Shown: positions 22,574-30,941 of the stretch, in pieces | Layout of the letters: the number at the start of each line of letters is the position of its first letter | Position numbering within the stretch: position 1 is the first letter of the stretch | Assembly: GCA_030428785.1 (NCBI GenBank) | Contig: JAUIEF010000022.1 | Span: forward strand, 1-41,491 | Origin: a bacterium | GTDB taxonomy: Bacteria; Planctomycetota; B15-G4 | Direction of reading: 5' to 3' | DNA length: 41,491 nt | The notes under the pieces: model-generated | Database searches by the model: none | Told to the model about the DNA's origin: nothing | What the model saw: the letters and a program-made list of their open reading frames with translations, nothing else | Made by a program: the position numbers and the translations under genes

Positions 22574-23329
22574 ATGGACGCGCCCGACGAACGGCCGACG
22601 CCCGACGCGCACCCTCCGGGCTCCGACCCGGAGGCGCCGCGCGGCGTCCTCGGGTGGATCCGCGGGTGGGGGGCGCGCACCGAGCTCGTCGTCATCCTGC
22701 TCGTCGCGTTCACGTATCCGGTGGGGGTCTCGACGGCGGCGGTGGTGTTCGACTGGCCGGAGCCGGCGTACACCGACGACGAGCTCCTGTCGCTCGTCGG
22801 GTGGGAGCTCGGCGTGCTCGCGCTCGTCGGCGTGCTCCTCCGGGCGCGGGGGTGGGCGCTCCGGGACCTCGGCCTCGAGTTCAGCTGGAAGCAGACCGCG
22901 GGCGGGGTCGGGCTGTACTTCGCGGTGCACGCGACCTGGGTGCTGCTCTTCAGCGGGTTCACGCTGCTCCCGCCGCTCGCGGCCGCGGCGCTCGCGGCCG
23001 GGGCGCTCGCCGACGGGACCGTCGAGGCCGCGAGCACGTGGCCCGTGATCCTGCTCGTCTCCGTCGTGAACCCGTTCTACGAGGAGCTGCTCGTCGTCGG
23101 GTATCTGGTACGCGCGTTCGAGCGGTGCGGCCTCCGTCGCGCGTTCGCCGCGAGCGTGCTCCTCCGCGTCCTGTACCACACGTACCAGGGGCCGGTCGGC
23201 GTGCTCGGTTCGGCGATCGTGGGTCTCCTCCTCGGCGGCGCGTACCTGCGCTGGCGGAAGACGTGGCCGCTCGTCGTCGCGCACGGCCTGATGGACTTCG
23301 TGCCGCTCATGGCGGCCGCGAACGCCTGA
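22574..23329 (+). CDS. CPBP-family intramembrane metalloprotease
   Basis: ATG 22574; 251 residues with about seven membrane helices after a polar N-terminus. Motif 1 is FYEELLVVGYLVRAFER (EExxxxG), motif 2 is LYHTYQG and motif 3 is VVAHGLMDF. These supply the Glu and His residues of the CAAX-protease/bacteriocin-processing (Abi) fold. Bacterial members cleave membrane peptides or protect against bacteriocins. It follows the GGCT fusion by 8 nt, so these two membrane proteins and the methyltransferase form one operon. Confidence 0.88.
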   Translation: MDAPDERPTPDAHPPGSDPEAPRGVLGWIRGWGARTELVVILLVAFTYPVGVSTAAVVFDWPEPAYTDDELLSLVGWELGVLALVGVLLRARGWALRDLGLEFSWKQTAGGVGLYFAVHATWVLLFSGFTLLPPLAAAALAAGALADGTVEAASTWPVILLVSVVNPFYEELLVVGYLVRAFERCGLRRAFAASVLLRVLYHTYQGPVGVLGSAIVGLLLGGAYLRWRKTWPLVVAHGLMDFVPLMAAANA

Positions 23330-23359
23330 CGGAGGTCGACGCGCGGCGCGGGCGACGCG

Positions 23360-24139
23360 TCACCCCCGCGGCGGCACGACCTCGTCGAAGCGCTCCGCGT
23401 AGCGCGGGTGGTTCGTGCGGCACACACGGTCCCAGACGTTGAAGTAGATCCCGAAGTTGCCGCGCGGGTCCTCGTGGTGCTGCACGTGGTGCGTCGGCGT
23501 GTTCGTGAGCACGCCCGGCAGGCGGCGCGGCAGCCCGGGCCCGAAGATCTCCCAGCCCGCGTGGCCGAAGACGTTCTCCGAGACCTGGAAGACCATGAAG
23601 GCCGCGAACGCGAACGGGTGCATGGGGATCGTCCACGCCGCGAGCGGGAAGATCGCCGCCTGCACGAGCGCCTCCCACGGCGAGAAGGCGTAGGCCGTCC
23701 ACGCCGTGGTGCGCACCGCCTCGTGGTGCGTCGCGTGCACGCGCCGGAAGAGCAGTCGCGTGTGGAGCGCGCGGTGCGACCAGTAGAACCACGCGTCGTG
23801 CAGCAGGATCGTCGCGACGAGCGCGCCGAGGAACGGGCCCGGTGCGAGAGCCGCCTCGTCGAAGCGCAGCCGCGTGTGACCGTTCCGGGCGGCGTGGATC
23901 ACGAGCGCCGCGACGACGCCGAAGATCGCCGCCGACCGCAGCGAGCGGAGAACGTCGCGCCGCACCTCGCCCGCGCGCGGCGGCTCCGTCTGGATGCGAC
24001 GCGTCGGCCGCCCCGGCAGGCCGCGCGGGAGGAGCGTCGCGCCGAGCCCGGCGAGCGACAGATAGAGGAGGGCGTTGCCCGCGACGAGGGCGACGACGAG
24101 CCCGGGGAGGTCCAGCGCATCCCACATGCCGTCGAGCAT
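23360..24139 (-). CDS. Membrane di-iron hydroxylase, sterol desaturase family (second copy)
   Basis: Leftward; I chose the ATG at 24137-24139 (an in-frame ATG four codons later is also possible). 259 residues with about four membrane helices. Histidine clusters are HDAWFYWSHRALH, HATHH and HHVQHHEDPRGNFG, the standard arrangement for a di-iron site. It shares only the family pattern with the copy at 12181. Lipid substrate unknown. It converges on the CPBP gene and diverges from the glycosyltransferase-like gene. Confidence 0.88.
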   Translation of the reverse strand: MLDGMWDALDLPGLVVALVAGNALLYLSLAGLGATLLPRGLPGRPTRRIQTEPPRAGEVRRDVLRSLRSAAIFGVVAALVIHAARNGHTRLRFDEAALAPGPFLGALVATILLHDAWFYWSHRALHTRLLFRRVHATHHEAVRTTAWTAYAFSPWEALVQAAIFPLAAWTIPMHPFAFAAFMVFQVSENVFGHAGWEIFGPGLPRRLPGVLTNTPTHHVQHHEDPRGNFGIYFNVWDRVCRTNHPRYAERFDEVVPPRG

Positions 24140-24187
24140 ACCGCCGGGACGGCGCGCGACGCGTGGCGACGGCGCGCCCGGTCGCGT

Positions 24188-24193
24188 TACGCT
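24188..24193 (+). promoter_or_regulatory. Possible -10 box TACGCT
   Basis: 49 nt before the proposed CTG start at 24243. Confidence 0.4.
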
Positions 24194-24242
24194 CGGCCCC
24201 CGGGCTCGCCCGCGCGACACGACCCCCGGAAGGAGAGGAGCC

Positions 24243-25721
24243 CTGAGAGGAGAGACCGCCGCGACGCGGCTGCTCGAGGCGACGGCGATCGCCTTCCTGC
24301 TCGCGTACGCCTGGGCGGCCGCGCAGCGCGCCGGGCATCCGCACGAGCTCGAGTGGATGGAGGGCGGCGTCGTCGACCACGTGGCGCGCGTCGTCGCCGG
24401 CGAGCCGCTCTACGTCGAGCCGACGCCGGACTTCGTGCCGTACATCTACCCGCCGCTCGGCTACCACCTCGCGGCGCTCGTCGCGCGCGTGACCGGCGTG
24501 GGCTTCCTCGCGGTGCGCCTCGTCTCGATCGCGGCGTCGCTGGGCATCTTCCTCGGTCTCGCGCGCCTCGTGTCGCGCGACACGGGCTCCCGGTCGGCGG
24601 GGCTCGTCGCGGCCGGGCTCTTCGCGGCGACGTGGACGCTCTCGGGGTCGTTCCTCGACATCGGGCGCGTCGACGCGCCGGCGCTGTGCCTGCTCGTGTG
24701 GGGTGCGTGCGCGGCACGGTGCGCGCGGACGCGGGCGGGCGCGGCGGTCGCGGGACTCCTGCTCGCCGCGGCGTTCCTGTGCAAGCAGTCCGCGCTCGTG
24801 GCCGCGGTGCCCGTCGTGCTCGGGGCCGTCGCGCTCGACCGGCGTCGCGGCCTCGTCGCGGGGGCGAGCCTCGCGCTCGCGGCCGGCGCGTCGACGGCCT
24901 GGCTCGCGGTCACGCACGCCCCCTGGTACGGGGAGTTCGTGTTCCGGCTGCCCGGGGAGCACGCGCTCGTGTACCGCCACCTGCTGCACTTCTGGACGCG
25001 CGACGTCGCCGCGGTGCTGCTCGCTGCGCTCGTCGGCGTCGCCGCGCTCGTCCCGCGCCTGCGTCGCGCGACACGCGAGCCGGACGACCGCGGGCCCGCG
25101 CTCTTCCTGCTGCTCACGTGCGGCGGGCTCGTCGCCTCGTCGTGGCTCACGCGCCTGCACTCGGGCAACTACGCGAACGTGCTCATGCCCATGCACGCGG
25201 CGGTCTGCCTCGGCGCGGGCTGCGCGCTGGGGCGGCACCGGATGCGTGCGCGGTCGGGCGCGCGGGCGGCGCGGGTGCACGTCGCGATGCTCGCGGCGCT
25301 CGCGGTGCAGTTCGGGACGCTCGTGCACGATCCGCGCGACCAGGTGCCGTCGGCGGCGCAGGCCGAGGCGCACGCGGCGTTCGTCGAGCGCCTGCGCTCG
25401 ATCGAGGGGCGGGTCGTCGTGCCGTTCCACGGGCACGTCGCTCGGCTCGCCGGCAAGCGGCCGTACTCGCACAACATGGGCGTCGCCGACGTGCTGCGCG
25501 CCGACGGCTCGCCGATGGCGGCGGATCTGCGCGCGGCCTTCGAGCGCGACCTCGCGGAGCAGGCGTACGACGCCGTCGTGCTCGACGTCACCGGCTGGAA
25601 CCGCGAGGCGCTCGAGGCCTCCTATATCGATGCCGGTCCGATCCTCGAGGACGCCGACGCCCTCGTGCCCGTGACGGGCGCCGCGGTGCGCCCGTGGCGC
25701 CTCTATCTGCCGCGACGCTGA
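24243..25721 (+). CDS. Polytopic membrane glycosyltransferase (GT-C / family-39-like), apparent CTG start
   Basis: 492 residues if started at CTG 24243. That codon sits about 9 nt after a strong AAGGAGAGGAG; no ATG, GTG or TTG lies in frame there, and the next ATG would delete helix 1. About nine or ten membrane helices follow. The first periplasmic loop carries ELEWMEGGVVDHV and PYIYPPLGYH, where acidic residues match the catalytic loop of GT-C enzymes (PMT/ArnT type) that use polyprenyl-phosphate sugars. A soluble C-terminal domain of about 130 residues follows. The specific transfer reaction is unknown. Confidence 0.8.
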   Translation: MRGETAATRLLEATAIAFLLAYAWAAAQRAGHPHELEWMEGGVVDHVARVVAGEPLYVEPTPDFVPYIYPPLGYHLAALVARVTGVGFLAVRLVSIAASLGIFLGLARLVSRDTGSRSAGLVAAGLFAATWTLSGSFLDIGRVDAPALCLLVWGACAARCARTRAGAAVAGLLLAAAFLCKQSALVAAVPVVLGAVALDRRRGLVAGASLALAAGASTAWLAVTHAPWYGEFVFRLPGEHALVYRHLLHFWTRDVAAVLLAALVGVAALVPRLRRATREPDDRGPALFLLLTCGGLVASSWLTRLHSGNYANVLMPMHAAVCLGAGCALGRHRMRARSGARAARVHVAMLAALAVQFGTLVHDPRDQVPSAAQAEAHAAFVERLRSIEGRVVVPFHGHVARLAGKRPYSHNMGVADVLRADGSPMAADLRAAFERDLAEQAYDAVVLDVTGWNREALEASYIDAGPILEDADALVPVTGAAVRPWRLYLPRR

Positions 25722-25843
25722 CCGGGCTTGACCGCGGAGGCACCGCTTCGCGACCGTGTCGGGCTCCGGCGCACCCGCCGGAGACGCCCCCGGCGGGTCG
25801 CCCGTCCGGGAGGGAAGACACCATCCGCGACACGGAGACCCCC

Positions 25844-26191
25844 ATGTCCACCCGGACCACGACCCTCGTCCTGCTCATCGCGCTGCTCCTCGCCGCCTCC
25901 GGCTGCATCGGCATCACCAAGAGCTCGCCGGTGTTCCTCAACCCGCCGTCGATCGGCATGACCGTCGTCGACATGGTCAAGACCTACGGCGCGCCCGTGT
26001 ACACCGCGTCGAGCGGCGACGAGACGGTGTACGTCTACCGCGTCATGGACCACGCCCACTACGTCGCGTACGGCTACAACGAGGACCTCGACCTCGTCGT
26101 CGTCTGCAAGAACGGCGCGGTCACCGAGGTGAAGAACGTCAAGGCCGGCAGCGGCATGGCCATCCTCCACCCGACCTGGATCGAGGATTGA
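25844..26191 (+). CDS. Small lipoprotein with SmpA/BamE-like fold
   Basis: ATG 25844; 115 residues. The signal LLIALLLAASGC gives lipidation at about residue 21. The mature domain (IGMTVVDMVKTYGAPVYTASS, then strands VYVYRVMD and LDLVVVCKNGAVTEV) fits the SmpA/OmlA-like alpha-alpha-beta-beta fold. No assembly-machine partner is nearby, so an actual Bam role is not implied. The stop overlaps the next gene's TTG (TTGA). Confidence 0.72.
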   Translation: MSTRTTTLVLLIALLLAASGCIGITKSSPVFLNPPSIGMTVVDMVKTYGAPVYTASSGDETVYVYRVMDHAHYVAYGYNEDLDLVVVCKNGAVTEVKNVKAGSGMAILHPTWIED

Positions 26192-26700
26192 CGGACGGCT
26201 CCGTCCTCCGCGCCTACGCGCCGGGCGACCTCGAGGCCTGTCGCGCGCTCTGGGTCGAGCTGACCCAGCGGCACCGCGACATCTACGAGGATCCGGCGCT
26301 CGGCGGCGACGACCCCGGCCGGCAGTTCGACGCCTACCTCGCGCGCGACGACCTCGTCGGTCCGTGGGTGCTCGAGGTCGACGGCGCGGTCGTCGGCCTC
26401 ACGGGGCTGCTCGTCGAGGGCACGGAGGCGGAGATCGAACCGGTCGTCGTGACGGCCGCCCACCGCTCGCGCGGGCTCGGCACGAGGTTGCTCGAGCACG
26501 CGCGGGCGGAGGCGGTCGCGCGCGGGATGACGCACCTCTCCGTGCGCCCCGTCGGCCGGAACGCCGCGGCGATGGCCTGCTTCCACCGCGCGGGCTTCGA
26601 CATCCTCGGGCGCGTCGAGCTCTTCACCGAGCTGCGCCCCGGGCGCGGCGACCGCTGGAAGCCGGGCGTGACGCTGCACGGGCTCGGCTACCGGTCCTGA
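26188..26700 (+). CDS. GNAT-family N-acetyltransferase
   Basis: TTG 26188, overlapping the lipoprotein stop by four bases, gives 170 residues and keeps the first GNAT strand (SVLRAYAPGDLEACRAL). The acetyl-CoA loop is RSRGLGTRLLEHARAEAVARG, preceded by EIEPVVVTAAH and followed by RNAAAMACFHRAGF. Acceptor unknown. It is the middle gene of a three-gene coupled unit. Confidence 0.86.
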   Translation: MTDGSVLRAYAPGDLEACRALWVELTQRHRDIYEDPALGGDDPGRQFDAYLARDDLVGPWVLEVDGAVVGLTGLLVEGTEAEIEPVVVTAAHRSRGLGTRLLEHARAEAVARGMTHLSVRPVGRNAAAMACFHRAGFDILGRVELFTELRPGRGDRWKPGVTLHGLGYRS

Positions 26701-26741
26701 GCGACGCGCCGATCGACGCCGCGACGCAGCGCGCGCTCGAC

Positions 26742-27281
26742 GTGCCGCTCACGACGCCGCGGCTCGTGCTCGAGCCGTTGCGTCGGGCGCACGCGGCGCG
26801 GTTGTTCCCCGTCCTCGCGGACGCGCGGCTGCACGCGTTCACCGGCGGCGCGCCGCCCGTGTCGGAGGACGCGCTCGCGGAGCGCTACGGCCGGCTCGAG
26901 ACGCGCCGCTCGCCGGACGGGCGCGAGCTCTGGCTCAACTGGGTGCTCGTGCCGCGGGGCGCGGACGGGGGCGCGGCGGGCGTCGACCCCGTCGGCACCG
27001 TGCAGGCGACCGTCGCGGCGGCGCACGCGCACGTCGCGTGGACCGTCGGCGCGGCGGCGCAGGGACGCGGCTACGCCTCCGAGGCGGCCGCGGCGCTCGT
27101 CGCGCACCTCGTCCGGAACGGACGCACCGACGTGCGCGCGTGCATCCACCCGGACCACGTCGCGAGCCGGCGCGTCGCCGAGCGCGCCGGCCTCGCACGC
27201 ACCGACCTGCCGCTCGTCGACGGCGAGGAGGTGTGGCGGCGCGCAGGCGCGGAGGGCTGCCGCGGAGCGCCGGGACCCTGA
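26742..27281 (+). CDS. GNAT-family N-acetyltransferase, RimJ/RimL-like
   Basis: 180 codons from GTG 26742, where the family's typical start (PLTTPRLVLEPLR) begins. A CTG at 26697 forms a CTGA overlap with the preceding gene and could be the real coupled start, adding 15 residues. The acetyl-CoA loop is AAAQGRGYASEAAAALVAH, followed by HPDHVASRRVAERAGL. RimJ/RimL relatives acetylate protein N-termini, but many paralogues differ. Tail is Gly/Arg-rich. Confidence 0.84.
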   Translation: MPLTTPRLVLEPLRRAHAARLFPVLADARLHAFTGGAPPVSEDALAERYGRLETRRSPDGRELWLNWVLVPRGADGGAAGVDPVGTVQATVAAAHAHVAWTVGAAAQGRGYASEAAAALVAHLVRNGRTDVRACIHPDHVASRRVAERAGLARTDLPLVDGEEVWRRAGAEGCRGAPGP

Positions 27282-27353
27282 AGGGAGCGGCTTGACGGCA
27301 TTCGGGATCTCGGTCAGCGTGAGCTGCTCGTCGTCCGCCGGGAGCCGAAGAAC

Positions 27354-28166
27354 GTGTTCAAGAAAGTCGTTGCCAAGGACTGGGCGCACCTCCAGAAGAA
27401 GCTCTTCTCGAAGACGTTCGACCCCGCCATCCGGCGTCACCGCTCCGCCTTCGCGTTCCGCGGCATCAACACTGCGGGCTCGCGTCTGACGAACAGCCTC
27501 ACGCGCCTGGCTCCCAAGCGGAAGCGGTACGCGACGCTCGAGCAGAACCTGCTCAAGCAGTTCAAGAAGTACGCGTTTCCTCATCTGATCGACACGCATC
27601 ACGAGTGGCATTGGCTCAGTCTGGCGCAGCATCACGGGCTGCCGACCCGTCTCATGGACTGGACCTACTCACCCATGGTCGCCCTGCACTTCGCGACGAG
27701 TGAGTTGCACAACATGCACGTGGACGGCGCGGTCTGGCGCATCAATTATGCGCAGGCTCACTCGTTGCTCGATCAGCACCACCAGAACAAGTTGCGCAAG
27801 CTCGGGGCGCGTGTCTTCACCGTCGAGTCGCTGGAGAACACCATCGCCGACCTGGAGACGCTCGACGGTCTTTCGGCGCCCAACCGTGATGTCGGGATCT
27901 TCTTCGAGCCTCCCTCGCTCGACAACCGCATCGTGAACCAGTTCGCCTACTTCATGGTGTTGAGCAACCCGTACCTGTCGGTCACGAAGTGGCTGAAGCA
28001 GCCGCACGTCGCCGGCAGGGTGGACGTCCTGAAGATCGTGATCCCGGCGAAGCTGAAGTGGGAGGTGCGCGACAAGCTCGACCAGTCCAACATCACGGAG
28101 CGGGTCCTCATGCCGGGGTTGGACGGGCTCTGCTCATGGTTGAGGCGTCACTACAAGCCGAGGTGA
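27354..28166 (+). CDS. FRG-domain protein
   Basis: GTG 27354 with GGAG upstream; 270 residues. The FRG signature is clear: AFRGINTAG near residue 37, and WLSLAQHHGLPTRLMDWTYS followed by PMVALHFATS at about 83-112. FRG-domain proteins are of unknown biochemical activity and are frequent in phages and genomic islands. No membrane or signal segment. The gene is visibly poorer in GC than both neighbours and stands alone between a GNAT and a HAD gene, suggesting recent acquisition. Confidence 0.85.
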   Translation: MFKKVVAKDWAHLQKKLFSKTFDPAIRRHRSAFAFRGINTAGSRLTNSLTRLAPKRKRYATLEQNLLKQFKKYAFPHLIDTHHEWHWLSLAQHHGLPTRLMDWTYSPMVALHFATSELHNMHVDGAVWRINYAQAHSLLDQHHQNKLRKLGARVFTVESLENTIADLETLDGLSAPNRDVGIFFEPPSLDNRIVNQFAYFMVLSNPYLSVTKWLKQPHVAGRVDVLKIVIPAKLKWEVRDKLDQSNITERVLMPGLDGLCSWLRRHYKPR

Positions 28167-28220
28167 GCGTGCCCTGACCGTGGACCGGCCGACGGCGGGC
28201 GGCACCCCGCGCGCATCGGG

Positions 28221-28226
28221 TAGGAT
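28221..28226 (+). promoter_or_regulatory. Possible -10 box TAGGAT
   Basis: 49 nt before GTG 28276. Confidence 0.4.
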
Positions 28227-28275
28227 CCCCGCCGCCGGGCCCGACGCCCGCGTCCCGGAAGAACTGGAGAGAGCC

Positions 28276-29262
28276 GTGAAGTCCGTCGTCCTGCCGCTGG
28301 TCCTGTCCCTCGTCGCCTGCGCGTCGCCGCTCGTCGCGCAGGACCGCCCGCTGCCCTCCTGGAACGACGGCGCCGCGCGCGACGCGATCCTGTCCTTCGT
28401 CGAGCGCGTCACCGAGAAGGGCGGCGCCGGGTTCGTGCCCGCCGAGGAGCGCATCGCCGTGTTCGACAACGACGGCACGCTCTGGGCCGAGCAGCCGCTC
28501 TACTTCCAGCTCTTCTTCGCGCTCGACCGCGTGAAGGCGCTCGCGCCGGAGCACCCGGAGTGGGCGACGGAGGAGCCGTTCGCGTCGCTGCTGAAGGGCG
28601 ACGTGAAGGCCGCGCTCGCCGGCGGCGAGGAGGCCATCCTCGAGATCGTCATGGCGACGCACGCCGGCATGACGACCGACGAGTTCGAGGCGGTGGTGCG
28701 CGAGTGGGTCGCCACGGCGAGGCACCCCGAGACGGGCCGCCCGTACACGGAGATGGTCTACCAGCCGATGCTCGAGCTGCTCGACCACCTGCGCGACCAC
28801 GGCTTCCGCACGTGGATCGTGTCGGGCGGGGGCATCGAGTTCATGCGGCCGTGGGTCGGCGAGGTGTACGGCATCCCGCCGGAGCAGGTCGTCGGCAGCA
28901 CGATCAAGACGGCGTTCGAGATGCGCGACGGCGTGCCGGTGATCGTGAAGCTCCCCGAGCTGGACTTCCTCGACGACAAGGACGGGAAGCCCGTGAACAT
29001 CCACCGGTACATCGGGCGGCGTCCGATCGCGGCCTTCGGGAACTCGGACGGCGACCTCCAGATGATCCAGTGGACGACCGCCGGCGACGGCGCGCGCCTC
29101 GGCGTGTACGTGCGCCACACGGACGGCGAGCGCGAGTGGGCGTACGACCGCGAGTCGCACATCGGCAAGCTCGACGAGGGCCTCGACGAGGCGGCGGCGA
29201 AGGGCTGGACCGTGGTCGACATGGCCGCCGACTGGGCGACGGTCTTCCCGCCGGAGCGCTGA
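28276..29262 (+). CDS. Exported HAD-superfamily phosphatase
   Basis: GTG 28276 is preceded by GGAGAGAG; 328 residues. Signal peptide about 1-22 (VVLPLVLSLVACASPLVAQ), possibly a lipoprotein signal at Cys14. Motif I is FDNDGTLW with nucleophile D64 and acid D66, motif II is WIVSGGG, and motif IV is FGNSDGDLQM. A helical cap (about 85-160) lies between motifs I and II. Family members with this pattern are periplasmic phosphomonoesterase-like proteins of unknown substrate. Followed by a strong hairpin. Confidence 0.88.
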   Translation: MKSVVLPLVLSLVACASPLVAQDRPLPSWNDGAARDAILSFVERVTEKGGAGFVPAEERIAVFDNDGTLWAEQPLYFQLFFALDRVKALAPEHPEWATEEPFASLLKGDVKAALAGGEEAILEIVMATHAGMTTDEFEAVVREWVATARHPETGRPYTEMVYQPMLELLDHLRDHGFRTWIVSGGGIEFMRPWVGEVYGIPPEQVVGSTIKTAFEMRDGVPVIVKLPELDFLDDKDGKPVNIHRYIGRRPIAAFGNSDGDLQMIQWTTAGDGARLGVYVRHTDGEREWAYDRESHIGKLDEGLDEAAAKGWTVVDMAADWATVFPPER

Positions 29263-29267
29263 CCGGT

Positions 29268-29306
29268 CGACGCCCCCGCGCGCCCGGGTCGCGCGCGGGG
29301 GCGTCG
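29268..29306 (+). terminator. Strong stem-loop, terminator-like, no T-tract
   Basis: Two perfectly complementary 15-base arms (29268-29282 and 29292-29306, beginning CGACGCCCCC) surround a 9-base loop. It sits 5 nt after the HAD stop and before the DUF389 gene. There is no run of T after it, so it may act with Rho or as an RNA-stabilising hairpin. Confidence 0.6.
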
Positions 29307-29337
29307 GCGGAACCGCGTCGACCCGACGGGAGCCGAC

Positions 29338-30351
29338 ATGGCGCTGCGCCTGCTCGAGGTCACGCTGCCGTACCGCGAGCTCGACGGCGTGACCGGGCTG
29401 CTCGAGGGCGTGCGCACGGTGCAGGTATGGACGTCCGGCGTCCCCGACGGTCCCGGCCAGGCGCGCGTGCTGCTCGACGCGCACGACGCGGAGTCGCTGT
29501 CGGACGCGCTCGTGAAGCGCTTCGGCACGCGCGACGACTTCCGCATCGTGCTGCTGCCCGTGGAGGCGACGCTGCCCGCGGTGGAGGAGCCGCTCGCGGA
29601 GGCGGCGGACGCGGCGGCGCGCGAGGAGCCGCCCGTCGGCAGCCGCATCAGCCGCGAGGAGCTCCACGAGGACCTGCGCGAGGCGAGCCGCACCACGCGC
29701 GTGTTCGTCGTCATGGTCGTGCTGTCGACGGTGGTCGCCGCGGTGGGGCTGCTGCGCGGCGACGTCGCGATCATCATCGGCGCCATGGTCATCGCGCCGC
29801 TGCTCGGGCCCAACGTCGCGCTGTCGCTCGGCTGCACGCTGGGCGACCTCGCGCTCGTGCGGCGGTCACTGCGCGCGACGGGGACGGGCGTCGTCACGGC
29901 GGGCGCGCTCAGCGTGCTCATCGGGCTCGTCGCGGAGGTGGACCCGGGCGCGGCGGAGATCGCGTCGCGCACGCAGGCCGGGGCGACGGACGTCGTGCTC
30001 GCGCTCGCGGCGGGCGCGGCGGGCTCGCTCGCGTTCACGAGCGGCGTGCCGGCCGTGGTCGTCGGCGTCATGGTGGCCGTCGCGCTGCTGCCGCCGATCG
30101 TGACGGCCGGCCTGCTCACGGGCGCCGGGCACGGCGGCGCGGCCGTCGGCGCGCTCGTGCTCGCGCTCGTCAACACGACCTGCATCAACCTCGCCGCCAT
30201 CGCGACCTTCCTCGTGCAGAAGGTCGGCCCGCGCTCGTTCTGGGAGAGCCACCGCGCGACGAAGGCGACGCGCCGCGCCGTGACGATCTGGGTCCTCCTG
30301 CTCGCGGTGCTCGCCGCGATCATGGTGCTGCAGCGCGAGGGGGTCGTGTGA
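29338..30351 (+). CDS. DUF389 membrane protein
   Basis: ATG 29338; 337 residues. A soluble N-terminal region (about 1-115) precedes a helical linker (SREELHEDLREASRTTRVF). About six membrane helices follow, with the family signature IIIGAMVIAPLLGPNVALSLG at about 142-162 and VVVGVMVAVALLPPIV later. DUF389 (TIGR00341-type) proteins are predicted transporters or channels with no settled substrate. Expressed separately from the HAD gene given the intervening hairpin. Confidence 0.9.
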   Translation: MALRLLEVTLPYRELDGVTGLLEGVRTVQVWTSGVPDGPGQARVLLDAHDAESLSDALVKRFGTRDDFRIVLLPVEATLPAVEEPLAEAADAAAREEPPVGSRISREELHEDLREASRTTRVFVVMVVLSTVVAAVGLLRGDVAIIIGAMVIAPLLGPNVALSLGCTLGDLALVRRSLRATGTGVVTAGALSVLIGLVAEVDPGAAEIASRTQAGATDVVLALAAGAAGSLAFTSGVPAVVVGVMVAVALLPPIVTAGLLTGAGHGGAAVGALVLALVNTTCINLAAIATFLVQKVGPRSFWESHRATKATRRAVTIWVLLLAVLAAIMVLQREGVV

Positions 30352-30363
30352 GCCGCGGCGCGG

Positions 30364-30369
30364 TAGGAT
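30364..30369 (+). promoter_or_regulatory. Possible -10 box TAGGAT
   Basis: 44 nt before ATG 30414. Confidence 0.4.
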
Positions 30370-30413
30370 GCCGTCGGCGCCGGGGAGTCCGGTTCATCAC
30401 AGGAGGAGAGAGG

Positions 30414-30941
30414 ATGTCGAAGGGATCGTTCATCGTGATCACGCTGCTCGCCGCGGGGCTCCTGTCCCTCGCGGCCGGGCCGATCGGCGGGCTGGCCGTC
30501 GAGGAGAACCCCGAGAACGTCGCGGCGAGCCGCATGGAGGGCGACTGGATCACCGACGCCGCGCTCACCGAGCGGCTCCGCGGCAAGGCGGGGAAGGAAC
30601 GCCGGCTGTCGTTCCGCTCCGATCCGGCCGTGGCCGGGCGGGTCCCCGGGAAGTACGAGGAGTTCTTCGCGGGCCGGGCGATCTCCATGGCCGGCACGAT
30701 GACCGTCGGTGACGACGAGTACCCGTTCGTGCTCACGGAGGTCAACGGCAACCCCCACGTGCTCTTCTTCCGCGAGCGGGGCGGCGACCCGATGGGCGAC
30801 GCCGAGTCCTTCATCCTCATGTACGCGAAGGCGCGCGACCCGGCGAACGACATCCTCTTCACGGGCGGCGACTTCAACAACGAGCCGCACACCGCGTACC
30901 GCCGCGTGACGGAGGACGAGGCCGCGGAGGGCGGTCGCTGA
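30414..30941 (+). CDS. Exported lipocalin-like protein, unknown
   Basis: ATG 30414 has an excellent AGGAGGAGAG site. 175 residues. N-terminal signal or anchor about 5-28. The mature part starts with ENVAASRMEGDWITD and continues in beta-strands (ISMAGTMTVGDDEYPFVLTEVNGNPHVLFFRER and DILFTGGDFNN). This resembles a small calycin-type barrel found in planctomycete secreted proteins. No function known. The stop overlaps the following CTG (CTGA). Confidence 0.68.
   Translation: MSKGSFIVITLLAAGLLSLAAGPIGGLAVEENPENVAASRMEGDWITDAALTERLRGKAGKERRLSFRSDPAVAGRVPGKYEEFFAGRAISMAGTMTVGDDEYPFVLTEVNGNPHVLFFRERGGDPMGDAESFILMYAKARDPANDILFTGGDFNNEPHTAYRRVTEDEAAEGGR

Noticed and set aside
23408..25843. Long rightward frame leading into the lipoprotein at 25844
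   Set aside because: It is Arg-rich and overlaps clear genes in other frames; only the part from ATG 25844 has a signal peptide and sensible composition.
28560..30413. Long rightward frame leading into the gene at 30414
   Set aside because: It is a shadow of the HAD and DUF389 genes; the real start at 30414 has a strong ribosome site and opens a signal sequence.
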